Source of the DNA: Acidobacteriaceae bacterium
GTDB lineage: Bacteria; Acidobacteriota; Terriglobia; Terriglobales; Acidobacteriaceae
NCBI GenBank assembly: GCA_003152695.1
Contig: PMAT01000115.1
Coordinates: 38,384 to 102,383, forward strand
DNA: 64,000 nucleotides
Direction: 5' to 3'
A program made the position numbers and the translations under genes. The number at the start of each line of letters is the position of its first letter. The stretch's first letter is position 1. The notes beneath the pieces were generated by a model. The model saw only the letters and a program-made list of their open reading frames with translations, was not told the DNA's origin and searched no databases. Of the stretch, positions 33,111-42,978 are shown piece by piece.

Positions 33111-34505
33111 ATGCAGCAGGGACCAGAGGAAAATACGGTTTTGATGGACGTGCCCTGGCCGGAGGAGCCACCGGTATTAGGGCCGGGGCAGACCTTCGGT
33201 TCGATGACCGATACCATTGCCGATGCCGTGCTGACCCGTCCCATCGGCTTGGGCTGGCTGGCGGGCCTGGCCATCGGCATGGGCCTGGTCGCGATCCTGA
33301 TGGCGGCGGTCACCTACCTGTTCCTCATTGGCGTCGGAATCTGGGGCATCAACATACCGATAGGTTGGGGCTTCGCCATCATCAACTTCGTCTGGTGGAT
33401 CGGTATCGGCCACGCCGGCACGCTGATTTCGGCCATTCTGCTGCTGTTGAAGCAGACCTGGCGCAATTCCATCAACCGCTTCGCCGAAGCCATGACGCTG
33501 TTTGCGGTGGCTTGCGCCGGCATGTTCCCGCTATTGCACATGGGCCGTCCTTGGCTGGCTTACTGGATGTTCCCTTACCCCAGCAGCATGGGCGTGTGGC
33601 CGCAATTCCGCAGTCCGCTGGTGTGGGACGTCTTCGCGGTTTCGACCTACGCCACCATCTCGGCGGTGTTCTGGTACGTCGGCCTGGTCCCGGATTTTGC
33701 GACCATGCGCGAAAAGGCCAGCCATCCTCTGACCAAAAAAGTTTACGGAATGCTGGGTCTGGGCTGGCGTGGTTCGGCCCGGCATTGGAAGCGTTACGAG
33801 GCGCTGTATATCCTGCTCGCCGGTATTGCGACTCCCCTGGTGCTCTCGGTGCACACCGTGGTCAGCTTCGATTTTGCCATCTCCATCGTTCCCGGCTGGC
33901 ATACCACCATCTTCCCGCCCTACTTTGTTGCAGGCGCAATTTATTCGGGCTTTGCCATGGTGCTGGTGCTGGCGATTCCCATCCGGCACTACTATCACCT
34001 CGAGTCCATGATCACCATGCGCCACTTGCAGAATGCGGCCAAGATCATGCTGGCTACCGGGTTGATCGTTGCCTACGGTTATTTCTTCGAGGCCTTCATG
34101 GCTTTCTACAGCGGTTCGACTTACGAACGCTTCATGATGCAGAACCGCTGGTTCGGTCCCTATGCGGTGTTCTACTGGACGCTGATTCTCTTCAACCTGG
34201 TCATACCCCAGGTCCTTTGGGCGCCGAAGATTCGCGCCAACACCAGATGGCTTTTCCTGATCTCATTGGTGATTCTGGTAGGCATGTGGCTGGAGCGCTT
34301 CATCATCATCGTGACCAGCCTCAGTCGCGACTTCCTGCCTTCGTCGTGGGGGCATTACGTGGCTACGCGCTGGGACTACGCGGTGTTTTTCGGCACCATC
34401 GGATTCTTTACCGCGGCCATCTTTATCTTCATTCGCATCATGCCGGCCATTTCGATCTTCGAAATGCGCACGCTGCTGCCTGAGGCGGAGGTGAAAGCGA
34501 AATGA
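33111..34505 (+). CDS. actC: Alternative complex III subunit ActC (NrfD/PsrC-like)
   Basis: A 464-aa polytopic membrane protein with about ten helices. It resembles NrfD/PsrC and provides a quinol-binding site on the periplasmic side, next to ActB. Recognisable segments are VTYLFLIGVGIWGINIPIGW, WWIGIGHAGTLISAILLL, AGMFPLLHMGRPWLAYW and HTVVSFDFAISIVPGWHTTI. A paralogous subunit (ActF) lies 1.3 kb downstream. The start follows the actB stop by two bases, and its end overlaps the actD start (ATGA), which indicates coupled translation. Confidence 0.95.
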   Translation: MQQGPEENTVLMDVPWPEEPPVLGPGQTFGSMTDTIADAVLTRPIGLGWLAGLAIGMGLVAILMAAVTYLFLIGVGIWGINIPIGWGFAIINFVWWIGIGHAGTLISAILLLLKQTWRNSINRFAEAMTLFAVACAGMFPLLHMGRPWLAYWMFPYPSSMGVWPQFRSPLVWDVFAVSTYATISAVFWYVGLVPDFATMREKASHPLTKKVYGMLGLGWRGSARHWKRYEALYILLAGIATPLVLSVHTVVSFDFAISIVPGWHTTIFPPYFVAGAIYSGFAMVLVLAIPIRHYYHLESMITMRHLQNAAKIMLATGLIVAYGYFFEAFMAFYSGSTYERFMMQNRWFGPYAVFYWTLILFNLVIPQVLWAPKIRANTRWLFLISLVILVGMWLERFIIIVTSLSRDFLPSSWGHYVATRWDYAVFFGTIGFFTAAIFIFIRIMPAISIFEMRTLLPEAEVKAK

Positions 34506-35050
34506 GCCACGCCCCGCTCTCACCGGCAATCTACGGCATTCTGGCCGAGTTCGATTCGCCCACCGATCTGGTCTATGCGACCAAAGCCGCCTATGCGGCT
34601 GGGTATCGCAAGATGGACGCGTACAGCCCGTTTCCCATCGAAGAAGCCAGCGAGGCTCTCGGCTTCCACAAGAGCCGCGTGCCGCTGATCGTCTTGCTGG
34701 GCGGACTGCTGGGTGGGCTTTCGGGCTTCGGCCTCCAGTACTGGATCAACGTGATTTCCTATCCGCTCAACATCGGCGGGAAACCATATAACTCCTGGCC
34801 GGCGTTTATTGTTCCGACTTTCGAAATGACTATTCTGTTCGCCGGACTTGCGGGCGTCTTCGGCATGTTCGCCTTAAACGGCCTGCCCATGCCGTATCAC
34901 CCGCTGTTCAACGTTGACCGCTTTTCCGCCGTCACTCGCGACAAATTTTTCCTGTGCGTGGAAGCCGCCGATCCCAAGTTCGATGTGGTGGACACGCAGC
35001 GCTTCATGGAAAGCCTGAAGCCGCTGTCGATCTCGGAGGTGCCCCATTAA
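34502..35050 (+). CDS. actD: Alternative complex III subunit ActD (DUF3341)
   Basis: A 182-aa membrane protein of the ActD family. It opens [20 protein letters not shown], with [20 protein letters not shown], then two helices ([21 protein letters not shown] and [19 protein letters not shown]) and a C-terminal [19 protein letters not shown]. The two helices hold the complex to the membrane next to ActC and ActF. Its ATG overlaps the actC stop. Its end carries GGAGGT, which serves as ribosome-binding site for actE, and its stop codon overlaps the actE start. Confidence 0.94.
   Translation: MSHAPLSPAIYGILAEFDSPTDLVYATKAAYAAGYRKMDAYSPFPIEEASEALGFHKSRVPLIVLLGGLLGGLSGFGLQYWINVISYPLNIGGKPYNSWPAFIVPTFEMTILFAGLAGVFGMFALNGLPMPYHPLFNVDRFSAVTRDKFFLCVEAADPKFDVVDTQRFMESLKPLSISEVPH
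35035..35048 (+). promoter_or_regulatory. Shine-Dalgarno and probable AUU start codon of actE
   Basis: GGAGGT inside the actD end is followed, at the usual distance, by ATT (35046-35048), which shares its last base with the actD stop (ATTAA). No ATG, GTG or TTG occurs in the actE frame between the previous in-frame region and codon 38 (TTG 35157), where a start would cut off the signal peptide. AUU initiation is known mainly from infC. Confidence 0.5.
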
Positions 35051-35798
35051 ATCGTCAGCAAAATTTGACGTCCGGGCATCGACCGCAGCTCCGCGCTCCA
35101 GAAACAACCAGCGCAGCTCCCGCAAAGCAGCGGTTTACATCCTGCTGGCAGCGGCATTGCTGTTGCTCTCAGGCTGCCGCGAAGACATGCAGAACCAGCC
35201 CTACTACCGCCCGCTGCGCGAGAACGATTTCTACGCCGATAAGCGCTCGGCGCGGCCCATTATCCAGGGCACGGTGGCGCGTGGGCATCTAGATGCCGAC
35301 ACCTACTTCTACACCGGCAAGATCGGCAGCAACGATGGCGATTACATGCCTTTTCCGGTGACCGCCGAGGTGATGGCGCGCGGACAGCAGCGCTTCAACA
35401 TCTACTGCGCGCCCTGCCACTCGGAGCTGGGCGACGGCAACGGCATGATCGTGCAGCGTGGTTTCAAGCACCCGCCTTCGTACAATACCGAGCGTCTGCG
35501 GAAGGCCCCGATCGGCTATTTCTTTGACGTCATGACCAACGGCTTTGGCGCCATGCCCGACTACGCTGAACAAGTTCCACCGCAGGACCGCTGGGCCATC
35601 GCGGCGTACATACGGGCCTTGCAGTTAAGCCAGCACGCCAGCGAATCCGATGTTGCATCCGGTGAGCCGATCGCCAAACAGCCGCCGCCCGGCGTTATGG
35701 TTTCGCCGCCCTTTGACACGCAAGGGGCCACCACCGCGGTGTCGGCGCCGCCAAAGCCGAATTCGGCTCCGGCCAACGGAGGCGAAGCAAAACCATGA
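35046..35798 (+). CDS. actE: Alternative complex III subunit ActE, mono-heme cytochrome c lipoprotein
   Basis: About 250 aa when started at ATT 35046. A basic N-terminus with [19 protein letters not shown] leads to the lipobox LLLLSGC (Cys at about residue 44). The mature part has the ActE marks: [20 protein letters not shown] and GTVARGHL, then a single heme site [12 protein letters not shown] (about 120) with axial Met candidates downstream ([10 protein letters not shown]). The C-terminus is Pro/Ala-rich. A TTG at 35157 would leave no leader before the lipobox, so the start upstream is preferred. actF overlaps its end by four bases. Confidence 0.9.
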   Translation: MKSSAKFDVRASTAAPRSRNNQRSSRKAAVYILLAAALLLLSGCREDMQNQPYYRPLRENDFYADKRSARPIIQGTVARGHLDADTYFYTGKIGSNDGDYMPFPVTAEVMARGQQRFNIYCAPCHSELGDGNGMIVQRGFKHPPSYNTERLRKAPIGYFFDVMTNGFGAMPDYAEQVPPQDRWAIAAYIRALQLSQHASESDVASGEPIAKQPPPGVMVSPPFDTQGATTAVSAPPKPNSAPANGGEAKP

Positions 35799-37012
35799 GC
35801 AGAGAGATTCCACAAATCGGGCCCGCCGACTACGCCGTCCCCGCCGCGGCGGCGCAGTGGCAGAAGCGCTGGCTGATTGTCGGCGTGGTGGGCGCTGCCT
35901 TGTGCGTCATCGGCGCAGTTATCTCGCGAGATCAGTTGGACCAGGTCCTGCGCGGTTATCTGATCGCCTACATTTTCTGGCTGGGTCTCAGCCTCGGCTG
36001 CCTGGCGTTGCTGATGGTGCAATATCTTTCCGGTGGACTGTGGGGCTTGGTGCTGCGCCGGGTATTCGAAGCCGCCAGCAAAGGCCTTCCCCTGATGTTC
36101 GTGTTGTTTCTGCCGATCCTGTTCGGACGGCACCACCTCTACGCCTGGATGAACGACCCGAGTCTGACCGCGCGCAACAGTTGGTACCTGCACACGTCAG
36201 GCTTCGGCGGCTGGATCGCTCGCTGGATTCTCTACTTCGCCATTTGGGGAGGGCTGGCCTTAATCCTGGTTCGCCGTGGCAATACACAGGACTATCCGCA
36301 GCCGGCGGGCACGTGGCTGCGCATCCAGGGGATTAGCGGTCTGGGGCTGGTGCTGTATTCCTTGACGGTCTCATTCGCGGTGGTGGACTGGATCATGTCG
36401 CTCGATCCCCACTGGGGCTCGACCATCTACGGGCTCATCTTCCTGGCCGGGCAAGGTTTGTCGGCGCTGGCGTTTGGCATTGTGATGCTCACGCTGTTTA
36501 CCCGTTACAGCCCGTTTCGCGAAATCATCAAGCCGATGCAGTTCCACGATATCGGCAAACTGATGCTGGCGTTCGTGATGTTGTTCGCCTACTTCTCGTT
36601 TTCGCAGTGGCTCATTATTTGGGCGGGCAATCTGCCCGAGGAGATTGGCTGGTACCTGGACCGCATACGCGGGGGATGGGGCGTGGTGGCGCTGATCATC
36701 ATCCTGTTCCACTTTGCGCTGCCCTTTGCGCTGCTGCTGTCGCGCGAGCGCAAACGCGCGGGCAGTCGCCTGATTGGGCTGGCCGTGTTTCTGATGTTCA
36801 TGCGGGTGGTGGACATTTACTGGTACGTGGTGCCCAACTTCGCCCACGAACAGGGACACTTTTATCTCAGCATTTGGTACGTCGTGGCGCCGCTCGCCGT
36901 GGGCGGATTGTGGCTGAGCTTCTTCTTCTACAACCTGCGGGACCGGCCATTGTTGCCGCTCTATGAGCCGCAGATACCGAGCCTGTTGCACCAGAGGTCC
37001 CATGGCCACTGA
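35795..37012 (+). CDS. actF: Alternative complex III subunit ActF (NrfD-like)
   Basis: A 405-aa membrane protein with about ten helices, a shortened paralogue of ActC. Typical segments are [20 protein letters not shown], the [18 protein letters not shown] stretch, [20 protein letters not shown], and [20 protein letters not shown]. In ACIII this subunit is thought to help in proton translocation. It overlaps actE (ATGA) and is itself overlapped by the next gene by 11 bases, so the chain of translational coupling continues. Confidence 0.94.
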   Translation: MSREIPQIGPADYAVPAAAAQWQKRWLIVGVVGAALCVIGAVISRDQLDQVLRGYLIAYIFWLGLSLGCLALLMVQYLSGGLWGLVLRRVFEAASKGLPLMFVLFLPILFGRHHLYAWMNDPSLTARNSWYLHTSGFGGWIARWILYFAIWGGLALILVRRGNTQDYPQPAGTWLRIQGISGLGLVLYSLTVSFAVVDWIMSLDPHWGSTIYGLIFLAGQGLSALAFGIVMLTLFTRYSPFREIIKPMQFHDIGKLMLAFVMLFAYFSFSQWLIIWAGNLPEEIGWYLDRIRGGWGVVALIIILFHFALPFALLLSRERKRAGSRLIGLAVFLMFMRVVDIYWYVVPNFAHEQGHFYLSIWYVVAPLAVGGLWLSFFFYNLRDRPLLPLYEPQIPSLLHQRSHGH

Positions 37013-37514
37013 AAATTCCAAATACGATCCCTTGCGGAATCCCGAGGTCGATTACGAGCGCGCCGACTTAAGTGCGCGCGGAATCGTGCTGTTCCTGGTC
37101 GGACTGCTGGTGGCCGGGGTTTTTATCGAGCTGGTTCTGTGGGGAATGTTCCGCTTCATGGCCAAGAGCGATGTCCTGTTTCCGCAAGCCCAGGCCAATC
37201 CGATGATGAGCGCGCAAAAACTTCCGCCCGCGCCTACTCCCCAGTCGCCGCTGCAAAACCGTCCGCCCGTGGACGTCATGATCTTCCCGGAGCCGCGGCT
37301 GCAAACCGGCGATGCGGCTGACATGGAAAAGTTCTTGGCTTCGGAGCAAGCGGCGCTCGATCCGCCGCAGCCATTCATGGACCAGAGCGGGGTGGTCCAC
37401 ATTCCCGTTTCGCAAGCCATGAAGCTGATCGAGGAACGAGGTTTGCCGGTGCGTCCGAATGCGCCGCCGCCGGAGCTCAACACGCAAACCGAAGCGGGTA
37501 ACCCGAAGAAATAA
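37002..37514 (+). CDS. One-TM Pro-rich protein of the act-cox operon, function unknown
   Basis: A 170-aa protein with a single helix near the N-terminus (IVLFLVGLLVAGVFIELVLW, about 26-48) and a periplasmic Pro-rich domain: QKLPPAPTPQSPLQNRPPVD, then FPEPRLQTGDAADMEKFLAS, PFMDQSGVVHIPVSQAMKLI and EERGLPVRP. The ATG at 37002 overlaps the actF stop region. The position between actF and the SCO gene, and the overlap, suggest a subunit or assembly factor of ACIII or of the ACIII-oxidase supercomplex. The domain was not recognised and this role is inference. Confidence 0.75.
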   Translation: MATENSKYDPLRNPEVDYERADLSARGIVLFLVGLLVAGVFIELVLWGMFRFMAKSDVLFPQAQANPMMSAQKLPPAPTPQSPLQNRPPVDVMIFPEPRLQTGDAADMEKFLASEQAALDPPQPFMDQSGVVHIPVSQAMKLIEERGLPVRPNAPPPELNTQTEAGNPKK

Positions 37515-37547
37515 CATGCGCTCGGCGCAGGAATTGGATTTAAAGCT

Positions 37548-38432
37548 GTGAAACGTTGGTTGCAGGAAATCTCGAAAGGATTGGCAATTCTGCTGACAGC
37601 GGGCGCCTTCGCCGTTGCCCAGCCGCCTTCTTCTTTCCAGGACAAGGGCGCGGGTGCCGCCTCCCAGGTCAGCCCAGCCGACTTGTCGAACATTGGGATC
37701 GAGCAGCGGCTCGATCAGCAGGTGCCGCTCGATCTGCAGTTTAAAGACGAAACGGGAAAGACCGTGCAACTCGGCGACTACTTCAAGTCGGGCCGGCCGG
37801 TCCTTTTGAACCTGGTGTACTACACCTGCCCCATGTTGTGCGGAGAGGAACTGGCGGGCGAGGCCAGCGCGCTCGGCGTATTGCGATTTACTCCGGGAAA
37901 TGAATACGAAGTGGTATCGGTGAGTTTCAACCCAGACGAGACGCCCAAAGATGCGGCCGAGAAAAAGCAGGTTTACGTCGCGCGTATGAATGAGCATCGG
38001 GAGCACAAGACCAACGGCGAGGGCTGGCATTTCCTTACCGGTCAGCAGCCCGAGATCAAACAACTGGCGGACGCGATGGGCTTCCACTACCGCCGCGACG
38101 CGAGCACCGGGCAGTTCATTCACGCCGCCGGAATCATGATCGTGACCCCGAGCGGCAAGATCGCCCAGTACTACTACGGAGTTGAATTCTCCCCGAAGGA
38201 CATTCGCCTCGGCCTGATCGAGGCTTCGCGCGACAAGATTGGCACCCTGGTCGACCAGGTGACGCTGTATTGCTACCACTATGATCCCAAGACTGGACGA
38301 TACGGCGCGGTGGTCACCAACATTATGCGGCTGGCAGGGGCCGCGACCATGCTGATTCTGGGCGGCTTTCTCCTCGTGATGTTCCGGCGGGAGTCGCACG
38401 ACAACAAGAACGGAACAGGACGGGCCCGATAG
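37548..38432 (+). CDS. SCO1/SenC-family copper chaperone
   Basis: A 294-aa thioredoxin-fold protein that would metallate the CuA site of CoxB. It has a GTG start, a signal peptide (GLAILLTAGAFAVAQ), the copper-binding CPMLC in VYYTCPMLCGEE (about 94) and the later conserved His in FIHAAGIMI (about 193). A C-terminal helix (GAATMLILGGFLLVMF) is an extra anchor often seen in the acidobacterial versions. It lies 33 bp after the Pro-rich gene and two bases before coxB, as fits oxidase assembly. Confidence 0.92.
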   Translation: MKRWLQEISKGLAILLTAGAFAVAQPPSSFQDKGAGAASQVSPADLSNIGIEQRLDQQVPLDLQFKDETGKTVQLGDYFKSGRPVLLNLVYYTCPMLCGEELAGEASALGVLRFTPGNEYEVVSVSFNPDETPKDAAEKKQVYVARMNEHREHKTNGEGWHFLTGQQPEIKQLADAMGFHYRRDASTGQFIHAAGIMIVTPSGKIAQYYYGVEFSPKDIRLGLIEASRDKIGTLVDQVTLYCYHYDPKTGRYGAVVTNIMRLAGAATMLILGGFLLVMFRRESHDNKNGTGRAR

Positions 38433-38434
38433 AT

Positions 38435-39427
38435 ATGTGGAAGAACTTCCCACTTTTTCCGGAGCGTGCCTCGGCGCTGGCTTGGCAGGTGGACGGCCTT
38501 TATTTTCTGCTGATCGCGGTATCGGCGTTTTTCACGCTGCTGATTTTTGCAGCGATCTTCTACTTCGCGGTCAAATATCGCCGTTCGGTCCATCCCCATG
38601 CGGTGCAGATTGAAGGCTCGTTGCCGCTGGAATTGGCATGGACGCTGATTCCTCTGGGAATCTGCATGATCTTCTTCGCCTGGGGTTCGCTGATCTACTT
38701 CCAGGAGGCCCGCCCCCCGAAGGATGCGATGGAGGTTTACGTCGTAGCCAAACAGTGGATGTGGAAGTTTGAGTACGAGAACGGACAGCGCGACATCAAC
38801 CAGCTGCACCTGCCAGTTGGCCGCGACGTCAAGATGATCATGAGTTCACAGGACACGATCCACAGCTTCTTCGTGCCGGCTTTCCGTATCAAGGCTGACG
38901 TGCTTCCCGGACGATTTACCACGACCTGGTTCCGTCCCACCAAGGTTGGAACGTATCACCTGTTCTGTTCGCAATATTGCGGCACGAACCACTCTGCCAT
39001 GATCGGTGAGGTGATTGTGATGGACCCCGTCGCCTACCAGGCGTGGATGAGCGGCGGTGCGGGTGGCTCCTCGGGGACACTGGCCGCCAACGGGCAGCAG
39101 CTTTTCCAGCAACTGGGATGCGCGACCTGCCATCGCGCTGATACTCAAGGACGCGGTCCCAACTTGGTTGGCCTGTTCAGTAAGCCGGTGCTGCTGGACG
39201 ACGGACGCACAGTGATGGCCGACGAGAACTATATTCGCGAGTCCATTCTCAATCCCGGCGCCAAGATCGTTTCGGGTTTCAAGCCCATCATGCCCACGTT
39301 TCAGGGGCAGGTTTCGGAAGAGAACCTGATGGCGCTTGTGGCCTACGTCAAATCGCTGGCGCAAACGCAGCCGCAGGGAGGGGCGAACGATGTTTCGTCC
39401 GCTCCGAATACGTCGAACGTGCAATGA
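38435..39427 (+). CDS. coxB: Cytochrome c oxidase subunit II with fused cytochrome c (caa3 type)
   Basis: A 330-aa protein with two N-terminal helices (about 20-42 and 65-88), the cupredoxin domain with the CuA ligand set CSQYCGTNHSAM (about 177-188), and a C-terminal cytochrome c domain with CATCHRAD (about 229). The fused heme marks a caa3-type oxidase, which can take electrons directly from ACIII without soluble cytochrome c. It follows the SCO gene by two bases and leads coxA by 23 bp. Confidence 0.96.
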   Translation: MWKNFPLFPERASALAWQVDGLYFLLIAVSAFFTLLIFAAIFYFAVKYRRSVHPHAVQIEGSLPLELAWTLIPLGICMIFFAWGSLIYFQEARPPKDAMEVYVVAKQWMWKFEYENGQRDINQLHLPVGRDVKMIMSSQDTIHSFFVPAFRIKADVLPGRFTTTWFRPTKVGTYHLFCSQYCGTNHSAMIGEVIVMDPVAYQAWMSGGAGGSSGTLAANGQQLFQQLGCATCHRADTQGRGPNLVGLFSKPVLLDDGRTVMADENYIRESILNPGAKIVSGFKPIMPTFQGQVSEENLMALVAYVKSLAQTQPQGGANDVSSAPNTSNVQ

Positions 39428-39450
39428 GGAATTAGACCTAAAGGTGTGAC

Positions 39451-41082
39451 ATGGCAACCGCAGTACAGACTGTCGAGCGCGAGAACTACCTGAATTCGAA
39501 CTACGGCATCAAGTCGTGGCTGCTGACCACCGATCATAAACGGATCGCGGTCCTGTACCTGATCTCGATCACCGCCATGTTCTGGCTGGGCGGGTTCTTC
39601 GCCATGATGATTCGCCTGGAGCTGCTGACGCCGGCGGGTGACCTGGTCTCGTCCGACACCTACAACAAGCTGTTCACCATGCACGGAATCATCATGGTTT
39701 TCTTCTTTCTGATTCCGTCAGTGCCGGCGGTGCTCGGCAACTTCCTGGTGCCTTTGATGGTGGGCGCCAAAGATCTGGCGTTTCCCCGGGTAAATCTGCT
39801 GAGCTGGTATCTCTATATGGCGGGCGCCATCACCGCGCTGACCGCCATGGTCACCGGCGGCGTGGATACCGGCTGGACCTTTTACACGCCCTTCAGCACC
39901 ACCTACTCCAACACCCATGTGATTGGAGCGGCCATCGGTATTTTCATCGCCGGATTTTCCTCCATCCTGACGGGACTGAACTTCATTGTCACCATCCACC
40001 GAATGCGCGCGCCGGGCATGACGTGGCGCCGCCTGCCGCTGTTCTGCTGGTCGAACTACGCCGCCGCCGTCATTATGGTGCTGGGAACGCCGGTGATCGC
40101 CATCACCTTGCTGCTGGTCGCTTTGGAACGCGCCTTCAACATAGGGGTCTTCAACCCGCAGCTGGGTGGTGACCCGCTGCTGTTCCAGCACTTGTTCTGG
40201 TTTTATTCGCATCCCGCCGTGTACATCATGATTCTTCCCGGCATGGGCGTGATCAGCGAGATCGTCTGCTGCTTCTCGCGCAAGCGCGCCTTCGGTTATG
40301 AGTTCATCGCCCTGGCCTCAATCGCGATTGCCGTGCTGGGCTTCCTGGTATGGGCGCACCACATGTTCGTCGCCGGAATTTCGGTTTACGCCGCTCTGGT
40401 GTTCTCGCTCTTGAGCTACCTGGTCGCCATCCCGTCGGCGGTCAAGGTCTTTAACTGGACCGCGACCATGTACAAGGGATCGATCAGTTACAACACGCCG
40501 ATGCTCTATGCCTTCGGGTTCATCGGCTTGTTCACCGTCGGTGGGCTGACCGGCATTTTCCTGTCTTCGCTGGGCCTCGATGTGCACGTCCACGACACCT
40601 ACTTTGTTATCGCGCACTTCCATTATGTGATGGTGGGTGGCATGGTGATGGCCTACATGGCGGGGCTGCACTTCTGGTGGCCCAAGATCACCGGCAAAAT
40701 GTATCCCGAGGCCTGGGCCAAGTTGTCGGCGCTGCTGGTCTTCGTCGGCTTCAACACCACGTTTTTCCCGCTGTTCATTCTTGGATACATGGGCTCGCCG
40801 CGCCGCTACCATGCTTATCCGCCGGAATTCCAGGTGCTGAACGTGCTCTCGACGGCGGGCGCTTCCATCCTGGCGGTGGGCTACGTTTTACCCATGATCT
40901 ACTTCGTGTGGTCGCTGCGGTACGGAGCGGACGCCGGTCCGAATCCCTGGAACGCGGTAGGGCTGGAGTGGATGACCTCCTCGCCTCCGCCGACCCACAA
41001 CTTCGACGAGACCCCGGTGGTGACTTGGGAAGCGTACGACTACGAACATCAGCCGCAGGAGGAGATCACCGTTGGCCACTAG
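39451..41082 (+). CDS. coxA: Cytochrome c oxidase subunit I, A2 type
   Basis: A 543-aa, 12-helix catalytic subunit carrying heme a and the heme a3-CuB centre. The heme and copper ligands are visible: [10 protein letters not shown] (low-spin His), [16 protein letters not shown] (CuB His with the Tyr crosslink), WAHHMFVAG (CuB His pair) and [14 protein letters not shown] (the two hemes). The YSHPxVY form, in place of GHPEVY, lacks the helix VI Glu and defines the A2 subfamily of proton-pumping oxidases. coxC overlaps its end. Confidence 0.97.
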   Translation: MATAVQTVERENYLNSNYGIKSWLLTTDHKRIAVLYLISITAMFWLGGFFAMMIRLELLTPAGDLVSSDTYNKLFTMHGIIMVFFFLIPSVPAVLGNFLVPLMVGAKDLAFPRVNLLSWYLYMAGAITALTAMVTGGVDTGWTFYTPFSTTYSNTHVIGAAIGIFIAGFSSILTGLNFIVTIHRMRAPGMTWRRLPLFCWSNYAAAVIMVLGTPVIAITLLLVALERAFNIGVFNPQLGGDPLLFQHLFWFYSHPAVYIMILPGMGVISEIVCCFSRKRAFGYEFIALASIAIAVLGFLVWAHHMFVAGISVYAALVFSLLSYLVAIPSAVKVFNWTATMYKGSISYNTPMLYAFGFIGLFTVGGLTGIFLSSLGLDVHVHDTYFVIAHFHYVMVGGMVMAYMAGLHFWWPKITGKMYPEAWAKLSALLVFVGFNTTFFPLFILGYMGSPRRYHAYPPEFQVLNVLSTAGASILAVGYVLPMIYFVWSLRYGADAGPNPWNAVGLEWMTSSPPPTHNFDETPVVTWEAYDYEHQPQEEITVGH

Positions 41083-41770
41083 CGATATAGGCGATATTCA
41101 GGTCGCTGAGCGCGCGCTGCAACACCACTTTGCCGACATGGAGCAGCAGCGGGAGACCTCTTCCTTCGGGATGTGGATGTTCCTGCTGACGGAAATCATG
41201 TTTTTCAGCGGGCTGTTCTGTGCGTACCTGGTGTATCGCGCCTCCTACTACCATGCGTTCGTCGAAGGCAGCCAGAAGATGAATATCACTCTGGGCGCGA
41301 CCAACACGGCGGTGCTGATTTGCAGCTCGCTGACCATGGCGCTCGGGGTGCGGGCGGCGCAGATGGGCAAACCCAAGCTGATGGCTATCCTGCTCCTGAT
41401 CACCATCCTCTTCGGTTTCGGATTTCTTGGCATCAAGGCGGTGGAGTACCACGAACACTGGGTGAATCACGAATTTCCCGGACCGAACTTCCATTTCGAG
41501 ACCGGCGACCCGGCACATCCTGCGACCGATGCCCAGCATACTGAGATCTACTTCTCCCTGTACTGGGCGATGACCGGATTACACGCATTGCACATGGTGA
41601 TTGGGATCGGTCTGGTGGCGTGGCTGGTGATTGCGGGCTTGATGGGCGCTTACACGCCGCACTACTACAACCCGGTCGAAAACGTCGGACTGTACTGGCA
41701 CTTTGTTGACCTGGTGTGGATTTATCTTTTTCCGATGCTCTACCTGATCAGCAAGAAACACGGCGGCTAA
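41072..41770 (+). CDS. coxC: Cytochrome c oxidase subunit III
   Basis: A 232-aa membrane protein with seven helices in the CoxC/HCO_III family: [20 protein letters not shown] with its conserved Glu, [60 protein letters not shown]. The start is a TTG at 41072 inside the coxA 3' end, chosen because AGGAGG lies eight to nine bases upstream and the next in-frame ATG would remove conserved residues. Subunit IV follows after 11 bases. Confidence 0.95.
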   Translation: MATSDIGDIQVAERALQHHFADMEQQRETSSFGMWMFLLTEIMFFSGLFCAYLVYRASYYHAFVEGSQKMNITLGATNTAVLICSSLTMALGVRAAQMGKPKLMAILLLITILFGFGFLGIKAVEYHEHWVNHEFPGPNFHFETGDPAHPATDAQHTEIYFSLYWAMTGLHALHMVIGIGLVAWLVIAGLMGAYTPHYYNPVENVGLYWHFVDLVWIYLFPMLYLISKKHGG

Positions 41771-41781
41771 CGAGGAAGTAC

Positions 41782-42117
41782 ATGGCAAAACACGCAGAAC
41801 ACAACGAAGAAACGGGCTCCGTCGGCCACATTGCCCCGGCGAAACTCTACGTGGCAATTTGGGCCATTTTGATGGTGCTGACGCTCACCACGGTTCTGGT
41901 ATCAATGGTCGATATCGGGCCAATGAACATCGTGGTAGCGCTGGTCATCGCGACCATCAAAGGGACCCTGGTGGTCCTGTTCTTCATGCATCTGCGTTAC
42001 AGCCCAAAATTGACCATGGCAACCGTGATCGCTGCCGTGTTCTGGCTGTTCCTGCTGCTTTCGCTCACCATGACCGACTACCTGACCCGCGCCTGGTCAA
42101 CCTATCCGGGGCGTTGA
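41782..42117 (+). CDS. Cytochrome c oxidase subunit IV (prokaryotic)
   Basis: A 111-aa small subunit with three helices (about 24-44, 52-72 and 81-102). YVAIWAILMVLTLTTVLVS, IATIKGTLVVLFFMHLRYSP and a short C-terminus match the bacterial caa3/bo3 subunit IV family (COX4_pro). GAGGAAG precedes the ATG at 41782; a longer frame to 41716 overlaps coxC and has no family similarity. It is the last gene of the respiratory operon. Confidence 0.93.
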   Translation: MAKHAEHNEETGSVGHIAPAKLYVAIWAILMVLTLTTVLVSMVDIGPMNIVVALVIATIKGTLVVLFFMHLRYSPKLTMATVIAAVFWLFLLLSLTMTDYLTRAWSTYPGR

Positions 42118-42181
42118 ACGGCCGTTCCGCGTCTCGTGCGCCGGTGCCAATGCAGATACGGTCCCGAATACGCGCCTCGGG

Positions 42182-42214
42182 TTTCATCATCCTGTAACAG
42201 AGTTGTGTGTACTG
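42182..42214 (+). promoter_or_regulatory. Pho box upstream of phoB
   Basis: Three 11-bp units: TTTCATCATCC (42182), TGTAACAGAGT (42193), TGTGTGTACTG (42204). The middle unit matches the third unit of the pstS box in 10 of 11 bases. It lies about 60 bp before the phoB GTG, so it fits autoregulation. Confidence 0.6.
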
Positions 42215-42272
42215 TATTGCTGTGATACCGACACATGACAGTCCCTCGCCTACCCTCGGCTACAATACAGCC

Positions 42273-42968
42273 GTGAAGCAAACCATCTTTGCCGTGGAAG
42301 ACGACACGGATATTTCACGGCTGGTCAGCCACCACCTGGAGGCCGCCGGATATGGGGTGCGAACGTTTGCCGCAACCGCAGGAGTGATCGCGGAAGCCGA
42401 GAAACAAGCCCCGGCGCTTTTCCTTCTCGACATCATGGTTCCCGGCGGAGACGGACTTGAACTTTGCCGCCGCATTCGCCAGACCTCGTCGCTGGCCATG
42501 GTGCCGGTGATCTTCCTGACCGCCAAGACCAGCGAGGCCGACCGGGTCATGGGGCTCGAACTCGGCGCCGACGACTATGTTCTGAAGCCGTTCAGCCCCC
42601 GCGAACTGGTGGCGCGAGTGCGGGCCGTGCTGCGGCGCTTTGAACGTCCGCTGGCGCCTGCGATTGTGAAAGCCGGCGATATCGAGATTGACAGCGGCGC
42701 CATGACTCTGATGGTGCGCGGGCAACTGACGCAGACCACGGCGACCGAGTTCCGCTTGCTCGAATTCCTGGCCCGCCATCCCAGCCGAGTATTCACCCGC
42801 GACCAACTGCTCGACGCGGTCTGGCGCGACACGCATTACGTTACCCCGCGCTCCGTGGACGTATATGTGCGCCGCATCCGCGAGAAAATAGAAGAGAATC
42901 CCGACGAGCCGCGTTATCTTAGGACAGTACGGGGAGCGGGCTACCGCTTCGAGATTCCTAAGTCGTGA
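42273..42968 (+). CDS. phoB: PhoB-like response regulator (OmpR family)
   Basis: A 231-aa two-domain regulator. The receiver domain (1-120) has the acidic pair in FAVEDDTDIS, phospho-acceptor Asp in LFLLDIMVPGGDG (about 53), Thr in FLTAKTSE and Lys in DDYVLKPFSPREL. The winged-helix DNA-binding domain (about 130-228) includes TATEFRLLEFLARHPSRVFT, and VDVYVRRIREKIE followed by VRGAGYRFE. The GTG at 42273 is preferred; a longer frame starts at 42207 inside the Pho box. The neighbours identify it as the phosphate regulator. phoR begins ten bases after its stop. Confidence 0.93.
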   Translation: MKQTIFAVEDDTDISRLVSHHLEAAGYGVRTFAATAGVIAEAEKQAPALFLLDIMVPGGDGLELCRRIRQTSSLAMVPVIFLTAKTSEADRVMGLELGADDYVLKPFSPRELVARVRAVLRRFERPLAPAIVKAGDIEIDSGAMTLMVRGQLTQTTATEFRLLEFLARHPSRVFTRDQLLDAVWRDTHYVTPRSVDVYVRRIREKIEENPDEPRYLRTVRGAGYRFEIPKS

Positions 42969-42978
42969 CGAGCCATTC

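Noticed and set aside
33086-34483. Plus-strand frame of 465 codons overlapping actC
   Set aside because: ActC in the neighbouring frame has the NrfD-type helices; this frame has Arg/His-rich shadow composition.
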